A stretch of DNA of 12,121 bases from Phoronis ovalis. Taxonomy: Eukaryota; Phoronida; Phoronidae. Positions 1-9,100 of this stretch are shown one piece after another (within the stretch, counting starts at the first letter, position 1; each line of letters begins with the position of its first letter). The notes beneath the pieces are model-generated. The model had not been told where the DNA came from and searched no databases. It saw nothing but the letters and a program-made list of their open reading frames with translations. The position numbers and the translations under genes were made by a program. The stretch covers positions 1 through 12,121 of the forward strand of contig JAOXYB010047591.1 of the NCBI GenBank assembly GCA_028565635.1. Direction: 5' to 3'.

Positions 1-20
1 TATATATGTGTGTGTGTGTA
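1..20. repeat. TA/TG dinucleotide microsatellite
   Basis: Alternating TA then TG steps up to the window edge. On the gene strand it reads as a CA repeat starting three bases after the GTGAG donor of the exon at 26-146. True length unknown, because the window begins inside it. Confidence 0.85.
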
Positions 21-25
21 CTCAC

Positions 26-146
26 TAGAAGGTAGGTGCTCCACTTTGATGACTTCAAAGGGCATAGCATTATGTTTCATACTCATTAATTTATCGCAAG
101 TAAACAGAAACGCAGGACCAAGGAAAAAATAATGAAACCATGGGTC
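26..146 (-). CDS. DUOX: DUOX exon 21: sixth core helix, last exon in the window
   Basis: Residues 1046-1085 plus one base. The helix DPWFHYFFLGPAFLFTCDKL is followed by FEVIKVEHLPS, the first strand leading into the FAD domain (human KVEISVVKAELLPS). Acceptor TTTTTTTTCAG, donor A|GTGAGT, directly followed by a CA repeat. The FAD and NADPH binding exons must lie beyond the window edge. Confidence 0.93.
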
Positions 147-3100
147 CTGAAAAAAAACGACCAAATAAAAATTGTGTTTACATAATCCATAATCATGAAA
201 AAAAATGTCGATCTTCGTTAAAGTTATCACAATATGACATGTACTCATACAAAGAGAATATATACGTCCTGCCAGTTTACTTTAAATAAATAATTCATGG
301 AACTATTTAAAAATGCAAAACATACTAAAGTTACAATACAAAAATCGTTCTGTGTGTTATATTTATTTTGGAATAGTTATTTACCTGCACTAGGCTTGCA
401 GAACCATGAACTATTATCAAGGCATATAGTACAATGTACAAGTTGTGAATCGTCCAAAACGCATTGTAGATTTTACGTCTGGCCCAGCCAGTAGCAAAGA
501 TGGTCATTAATGTCAAAACCAACACCAATGAATATCCGCTAAAGCCTAAAACAAGTTTAGTTGAGGAGATACAAAAGTAGGAAAAAAAACAATTTGCCAC
601 AATTAGATGTTTATGTGAACATATTTTACTGTCTGTGGACAACAGCTGGAGTGTAGATATTTAGTTTGTACTTGTTGATCTTACAGAGTTGTTTATAAGG
701 ACATAAGATATCTGGGAAAATACCTTACATTACACGAAAATATATTCCTTTTTTAAAAAAGCTCGTCTAAATTACCTGTGACAGTTTGGAAGATGTATGT
801 ACCAAACGATGGTAAGTAATCTGTTCTGAAAGTAACTTGGCTCTTGAAGACACATTCCACATAATCTGGAGGCTGCGTTGATAAATGATAAAAGTTGATA
901 CAGTGACCAACCACATGACCAACTAGAAGTAAAACTATTTTTGTTGAATTCAGTTAAAATGTACAAGATTAAGTTACGGTGCCTTTATTGTTAAGGCAAG
1001 TCTCTTAGGTCACATCAATTAGGTACATGCCTTATTTTTACGATAACAATTCTTTGCAAAGTTTTAGCATTGTTATAAAAATAATTAAATTTTTTTCGCC
1101 GCTTGGTAATATTCTAATTACAATTTAACACTATTTGTTCAAGTGTTTTTACAGTCAAAGAGATTACAGAAAGGTTTTGTAATGTGTGAAGATTAAATTT
1201 TAAATTCTGTATCAAGTTGCGGAAATTGGGAGGTACTAGTAAAATCCTTGTCTATATAAAACTAGTTACATTTCTTCACTTACATGTGATAGCTACTGAA
1301 GTCCAGGAAACTATTTTATGAAATTCAAGAGCCGAATCAAACGGTACCCAGTTACCAATCCACGTTTTACGAAGAAAATTAACTGTATTCCTACACATGG
1401 TGAGTAAGGCGACAGAATATGTAAATGACATGGCAGAAGCAAAACCACGTGTAACTGTTACACCATAACCTGTCATGCGGCGCAATCCCACGTGTTCTCT
1501 TTCCACAGAATAATCTGTAAGATTCATTAAAAAATCGGATTAATATTCAAAATCTGATTTGAAAAGAAACCTACATTTTGATGCATAATGGACGAGGCCA
1601 AAAGTTCAACGTTTGATAAAAAACTTAATTCAATTAGTTTTGGCCAAGTCTCCTCTGCTCCCCAAAAACTTAACTATTTTATGTTGATGTCGCACTGTTT
1701 TTCTAATGTAACATTCTGCTGTTATATAGATGATAATAATTATACCATGTAAATTATAAACACATGCATGTATATGTTTATTTTAAAAATACAATTTACA
1801 GAACTAACATCGGTTTTTAAATAAATTTCTTGATACACTGAAGAACTGATAATATCAATCTGGTAAATATGCAAGTGTCAGTTGGCATAATTATTGACTC
1901 AGATAAACTTGAAACATTTAAATTTAATATAATCAACTGTGTGCGTTTGTTGTTGAATTCATTTTGTTGGTTGAAAACTAAATTGGTCTGGAACCCACAC
2001 CTCCCCACAACCCAACTAAGGGAATCCAAGTGTCGTTTGGCCCTATAGATGTAACTTTCCTGCTGTTCTCGTTGCGTATCTTGCAATAGCTTTTAAATAA
2101 TGTTTGATGTTGTTTAGGCTTGAAGTATGTAGTATGAAGTATGTCTCAAGTAATAATATCCCAGCTATACCTCTATATAATTACAGGCTGGATTTCTTAT
2201 TATACTGTGCTGTGAACCTATAGTTCCAGCTTGTATATAAGGATAATTAGTATTTTTCAACTTTACTCACAGTATGCACGTTCAACAAATGCAGCAATTG
2301 TTATTGAATAGAACGCAATCAGATAGAAAAGTTTTAGTCGATTATTTGCCATGAACTTCATAAAACTTTTCACTTTTTTCTGTAGCCCGCTAGTATGTGT
2401 TTCTTCCTTTGCGTGTATCTTCAATGCTTGTTTCCTAAAAATTATATATTATTATATAGTATGTTTATACATTGAACTTGAGGATCAACAGTAACCATTT
2501 CAGCAAAACATGCATTTTTTTGCGCGCAATACGGCTATTTTGATAAATGGCTAAAACCTCATTCGCATATATAAATGGTATAAACTACGCTATTCTTCAA
2601 GCAGAAACGATAATAACTGTCGTCTCTTGCTTAGAAAATGAAAATACCTTTTTTTCAAGTAAACGCCACTAAAGAGGTTTGAAAATTACATGCAACTTGT
2701 GCATGTGTGATATCCAAGTCTCAAACGTCAAGCCAAACCTTACTATGATGTGATTGATAACTTGTCACAATCTGATACAAAAGACTAAAAACGAAGTCCC
2801 TGACGCAGTAAGAGTTAAAACTAATAATATTACTTTGTGTTTTGTTCTTCTTCTGGGTTGTTTGTTTTCTGTCCAGAAAGCGATTGACGGACTGAACGGG
2901 CAGAGGCTGCTCTCTTCTGAACTGCATCAGCAGTACTGGTTAAAGACACTGGAAAATAAACATGAATAGACCGATACAAATCTGCAGTTCTTAATTAAAG
3001 ACTACAAATTTTAAATTTTCAAACTCATACAAATCTCCAATTGGGATTACTGAAAAAGTACTTGGGATCGAATCAGCAACTTACGACATATGCAAAAAAG

Positions 3101-6100
3101 GTACATGTACAGAATATGATTATTACCTTCAAATTTTGTGATATACATATCTTTTTAGATATTTTCACTTTATGATATAGCGATAAGGGTGAGCAACCGC
3201 CTTGTGTTAATCAGCATGTGTCTCATCTTGTAATAACAATAAAATTTAGGGAACGTTTTGGGATAATTTGAACCTCAAGCTCGATGCTGCTTAAAATTAA
3301 TATCCAGTTTTTACTGAATTGAATGACATCAAGACAATTACACAAGCATACTGCTGATAAACGAACACGTACTAAGAGCACGAGTAGGCAAGCGAGTGCA
3401 TATACTAAATTTTCATTGAAATAGTTATTATAGTCATTCATTAATAGTAATTTTGAGGTAGAACATTGGGTGTACACATTAGATTTTTGGCATACAAGCG
3501 CACCTTTCAACAAATATAAAACTCACGGATAAATACGTTTTTAGTGAGTTCTGCAATCCATCATGTTGAATAACAAACAAGAACTTTGGTTTCTGATTTA
3601 ACCCTTAAATATTTTTTTTAATGCATAGGATAAGAGTAGCAACAGCAATGTTGAAAGCAGAAAGTTATAGATAATCAGGTTTCTGTTTGTCTTTAATAGA
3701 AATATGTTATTTGCTGTTAACAACTTACCAAATGAAGATTCTCTCAGTATGAAGCCATCTACAAGTAAATAAAATGCAATTTATTATACAGGGGAACTTA
3801 ATGTTTTAAGCATTTTCTGAATGTTGAAACAACCAAGAAATCATTATTAAATTATTTATCCCATAATACGATGCATAATATTATTTACTTGTCTATGAAA
3901 TTTCAAGAACTTAGTTGCGCTATCATATATTTAAGCTGTACGAATGCTTATTCAAAATTATTTCCGCTCAAACTTGCAACATGAAGTGCTATAGAAATGG
4001 CAATATATATCTAAAAACTGTACTTTGCTTCGTGTAAAAATCTTTATTAATACCTCTTTTGGCATCTTTTGATTGATTTTCTTGTTTCATTAAAGTTACA
4101 AAATCACCAAAGGTTAGCTCTTCCTTGTCTTGCAGTCCGGACACACTAAACATGCTGTCCAGTAGAACATCTATTTCATCTTGTTCAAGATTAGTATTTG
4201 CCATTTCTACCATTGATCTGCAGAAAGTATATTAAAGGGTTCTTTCGAAAATTGACCACTTACTGCGAAGCATTAGTTTATGAACCAATGAGGTGGTAGT
4301 ATTCAGCAACTAGAACAATCGCGCATTAAGTTAGATACATCTAACAATATGTCAGATAAAATTTCCCGTCATCACAGATGCTGTCAATTGTAACCAGCCG
4401 AATTACTTTCGAAAACACATTCCGTGCTGTTATAGTCTGTTTAATGCATTTTCCAACGTATGATTGTCATAAAATAAGCAAACCTCACCGTATCATAGTT
4501 GTAAACTCTTCTTTGTCCATAAATCCACTACCATCTAAATCATACATGTCAAACATCATACGCATTTTATCTTCTTCCGAACCTACACAAATTAAGATCA
4601 TAGCAATTCAAACTTTTGTCAGTTTTCGGTATTATTTAATTGCCAGCACTAGCTAAGCTGTGAAGAGAATGCCAAAAGCGTCAAAAGCCGAAGTGATGAA
4701 TGGGGATATTGCATTTTAATGTCACCCACAAAGTAATATTATACGCTGCCTATGTTCATGGCTAGTAATCTTCTTTCATATAAATGTGCATAATATTAAA
4801 ATAAATTAAAAGTAGGAAGAAATTGCTGCGGCTGTATAAAATAAGATGCATATCAGATATCTATTAATGGCGAGATGTATACCTTTAGACAAAAGAACGA
4901 GTAAATCAAGAAACTCCCTAAAGGACACATAACCATTGCCATCTTTATCAACCATAGCAAACATTTGTTCAACAAAGAGACAATCAGGTTTTAGAGCCAG
5001 AGACTCGGCAAACTCTGCTCTGGACATCTCAGTGCCCAGTACGCTCTTCATCTTGTTGTGTGCGGCTGGCTTGTTAGATTTCTTGTCTTTTTTGCCGTTG
5101 TTAACAATCTGTAGAAACATGACATTAAATTTATAAAATTTCTCGCGCATGTCTTCGGGATCATTAATATGAATCGGGATTTAAAGACAAACAATAATTT
5201 TAAACTACTGAAGACATTTGAAAAAGGAAATTAATGATCATTTTTTTGATATTGGTTAACGATATGTTCCATTTTGAAATATACGTGTCTTAATCAGCGT
5301 CTCATACCTGTTCAAATACATCTTTTAAGAACATTTCAACTTTCATTTTACGTTTTTCTTTTGTTTCTGCATTTGAACAAATTTGTTTAAGTGGTTGCTG
5401 TGTCTCTTCATATTTTAGCTTTCTGTCTGTTGCAATTTTGGCAAGACAGTCAGAGAATTTTTGTCGAGTGGTACCATCAACAAATTTCATTACCTATAAA
5501 TTCAAGCATATATATTTAGTACAAAAAATACTTGAAGACTTGCATTGGCTTTCTATATTATTTATGATATTTTGGGACATCACAGACACTTAATATTAAG
5601 CTTAACATGTTAATAAAATTTCATTATTGCGGCTTTATTTGGGGATTTTATAAACACCTGGAATAGGATTTCATTAATTTAGGTGGAGCGATATTCTAGT
5701 CTGTAGTTAACATATTATTTATTACATGTACCTTATAATAACAATAACCATATTTATATAGTGCAAAATCTGTACCAAATAAATAAAACCTTAAAGTAAC
5801 CATTAGTAAATTATATATGTACGTACATGATATTCCCAATAAAACACACGTATTGCACATTCTGATGTGAATGTGAACAGATTTTACTATCTACATACAT
5901 GTTTTCTTGCGTTAAAATGTAAAATTAAGTTTAATCGTTACCAGGTCATATTCTTTATGATCGCGAACCAACAGATAGGTGTTCTGGTAATCAGAGGATA
6001 TAACAGTCACAACTTCACCAATTTTCACGAAATCTATCGTCTTGATTTCTACACCATTTTTGTCTAGAACTTTAAGAACTCCTTCGTTTTGTCGAAGCTG

Positions 6101-9100
6101 TGGTTGAACAATCCTTCGTGATTCATTTGGACCTCGCCACTCTACAGCTACAATTTTTAACGATTTCTAGTAACACAATTAACCTCAATAGTATACATGA
6201 CATGCACTTTTGTAGTTCCTAGCAACTAAAAAATCCATGTCTCTCTGTAATCAGTTTCTCTGGCTTTTAACACATGGATATTTTATCTTTTGGAATAATA
6301 AGGCATAAAAGAAATGGCAACATTCGGCACCTAAATTATGTAATATACTTACATGTAGCATAAATACAGTCATGTGTACATCTTTTATTTAATTTGTTTG
6401 AACGCAAAGGAACTGTGAAAACAATGTGAAGCTTACCAACAAGGTGACCAAATGGGTTCTCTAAAGAGTTAATATCATCATCTTCAGGTTTGTTTGAACT
6501 GCCACGTAAATGTATACGAGATAACACCTCCGCAGCTACGATACATACTGTAACACATTTATAGAAATTGATATTTGATACACCATACTATTGCTGTTTG
6601 GGTATCGGTATATCTTATGCTTTAATGTATTTGTACATGTTTCCAAAACATCTTTTCAAAGTTTAGCAGGCGTATGTTTTATATTAATTGGTCACCAAAC
6701 ATTTTAGATATACCAGATGAAACATAAAGACCAGCATCCAGCTTGATGCAAAGTTTATATATGGTCACGAATTTTGGATATGGCAGCAATTTTAACAGTC
6801 AGAATATATCCATTTGTTAGTGTTCTGTTTCTCTGCTGGGCTTATCCATAATCAATTTTGTTACAAACCTTCAATTTAACAAGAATGAATGAATACGCCA
6901 TTAAACTTCGGACTAATCAAGTCAGCTTCTTTATGTCATTGGCTACAAGTGTGTCTACTTTTACATCTTAGTATAGGCTACTGTATTTGGTTTTGTACCA
7001 AGGCAAACTTATTGGTTATATATTAACAACATTATTACTGTTACATCATCACAGAATGAAGAGACAGTTCTCAGATCTAACAATGTTAGTCACTTGCAAA
7101 GGCTTTAAAGAGAGGAAATATTGTGGTGTTCTCCCCCTGCTTCTAAATACAGTAAAGACTGACATGATTACAAATCAGAAATTCTTCAGATTTTTACGTT
7201 TTAAACATACCGAAAGGAAAAATTCCAACACTTAAAATAATAGTGAGAAAAATAGCCTCGCTTCCACTGAAGAAATCTTGTCCTTGGTTTGCATTACAAT
7301 CCTCTAATTCCGATCCATTTATTTGTTTCGGCTGAGGGCAAGGGTCACCTGTAAAACGTGAGAAGTAACTAGTTTCAGTAACTAAAGTTCATTGCATCAA
7401 GAAATAAAAAGGTCGCTTTCATATGACACAACTTAACCAACAACAAAATATACATTCTAAGAACAATACGTAAGGAGGCTCTCTTACACAGAGGAATACA
7501 ATCAGTGGGTCTTGTAATGCACTATTTGAATATGCACTTGCTGGAGTCACTGTTTCTAGAATGCGAAATGCTGGAAACGTTTGAGTCTACGAATGGTATA
7601 TCTACTGCATTTAAAGGCCTATTATCTGGTTTTAAAATAACACGAAATAAGAATGTACTAAATATGCTATATTTCCAGCACAGATTCGTGATCGGCAACT
7701 CTTAGATCTTCCTGCAAAAGCTTACCATCATGAAAAAAGAAAACGTCCTCTTGAATCTGTCCAGCGGTGATGTTAGTTACATTGAGGATTATGTCATAAA
7801 GTCGAATTGTCTTGATGTAGTTGATTTCATCTGATGTGAATAACCTGAATATAATTTAAAAACATTAAAATTAAGACTACAGGTTGTTAGCAAGAATGAT
7901 AATAGGCTTGTGAGAACTAGAAAGTAGAACTAACATTTAATGATGATTGCTTAGTGTCAAAATATGAATTTTCTTAACTAACACAAAAACGAAACATTGA
8001 CAATGGAAATTATCTTGATACAATGACAACAATACAAGTGATGGAAATGACGCTTTGATGAGTTAAAAGTTTGTATTTACTAGTATTTTATAACTAGAAT
8101 CTATTTCAATTTTTTAGTTTAAGTATTCTTCTGAGATGTAAAACTCTATAAGAAGGTACACACTGTGTGTGGTAGCACATGCTTACCCATTAAGTTCATT
8201 TTCATACCAGTATCTATCGCCATCCCTAAATCTTGTAAACTGGTCTTTTATGGTCACCCGAAATAATGGTCCTGGTCCTGATGGAAGGCTCTCAAGTAAA
8301 CCACCTACAAACACATCTAAGTTTTCCAATTTATACTCATAAACCTCTGCTACAGTATTGATTACCTAAAATATAAATAAAAACAATTAAAAAGGTAAAA
8401 TATTTCATATGTATCTAAATTATCCCAGAATATTTAAATAAACACTGAATTAAGCAACTCATTTTATCAGAAAATGTTAAATAATGTTATAAGTTAAACA
8501 AGAGACACATTGCTTACGGAGCTACAGTATTTGTTACTTCATATTTCTTTTGCAGCTATAAACATAATATTTTGTAAGAAAGGTAGACCTCTGGTTCTCT
8601 AGCAAAGAGCCAAGGATTGATGTCTGTCCAATTTGACACAGGCTGTAACCCCATGGCTTGTCTGCATGTGTTGTAATCTGGTAAACCATTATCTCGTCCG
8701 CGTTTAATATTTACAGACAATAAATCTCTTCTTGAATGCTGGATTGGACCAAATAATTTGCCTATTAAATGAAAAAATGAGATGGTCTCACACAGGTTGT
8801 AATAATTAAACTGGCGTATAGGATTCAATCTGAACATTCCGAATAATGTGTATCAGTCTGTTACAAACTTAGTACATACAGGAAGTTTTTTGTAATTTAT
8901 AACGCATACCTCGGACAACATAATCCAAAATATGATCTTCTCGTTCTGCAATTTGTGAAGCCATTCCCATCAGAATTGGGTCCAGACCAAACTCAAAGGC
9001 TTCCTGTAATAAAATCAAACGATGGGAGACATATTTTCAAAAATAAACGCTGCTACTACTAAATATATAATACAAACTGTATAAATAACCAGATAACAAA

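Noticed and set aside
1817-2086. Minus-strand open frame of 89 codons
   Set aside because: No family resemblance; sits in an intron whose flanking exons join correctly without it.
2721-2927. Minus-strand open frame starting MQFRREQPLPV
   Set aside because: Overlaps the linker exon in the wrong frame; a stop lies just upstream in that frame, and only the other frame keeps phase with both neighbours.
2754-2969. Plus-strand open frame of 71 codons
   Set aside because: Antisense shadow of the linker exon at 2834-2948, no family resemblance.
3223-3513. Minus-strand open frame of 96 codons in the longest intron
   Set aside because: Leucine/valine-rich but no recognisable domain and no splice sites in usable phase; phases already match across the intron.
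6987-7235. Plus-strand open frame of 82 codons
   Set aside because: Resembles no family, and its end is antisense to the GDPCPQP exon, which explains the open stretch.
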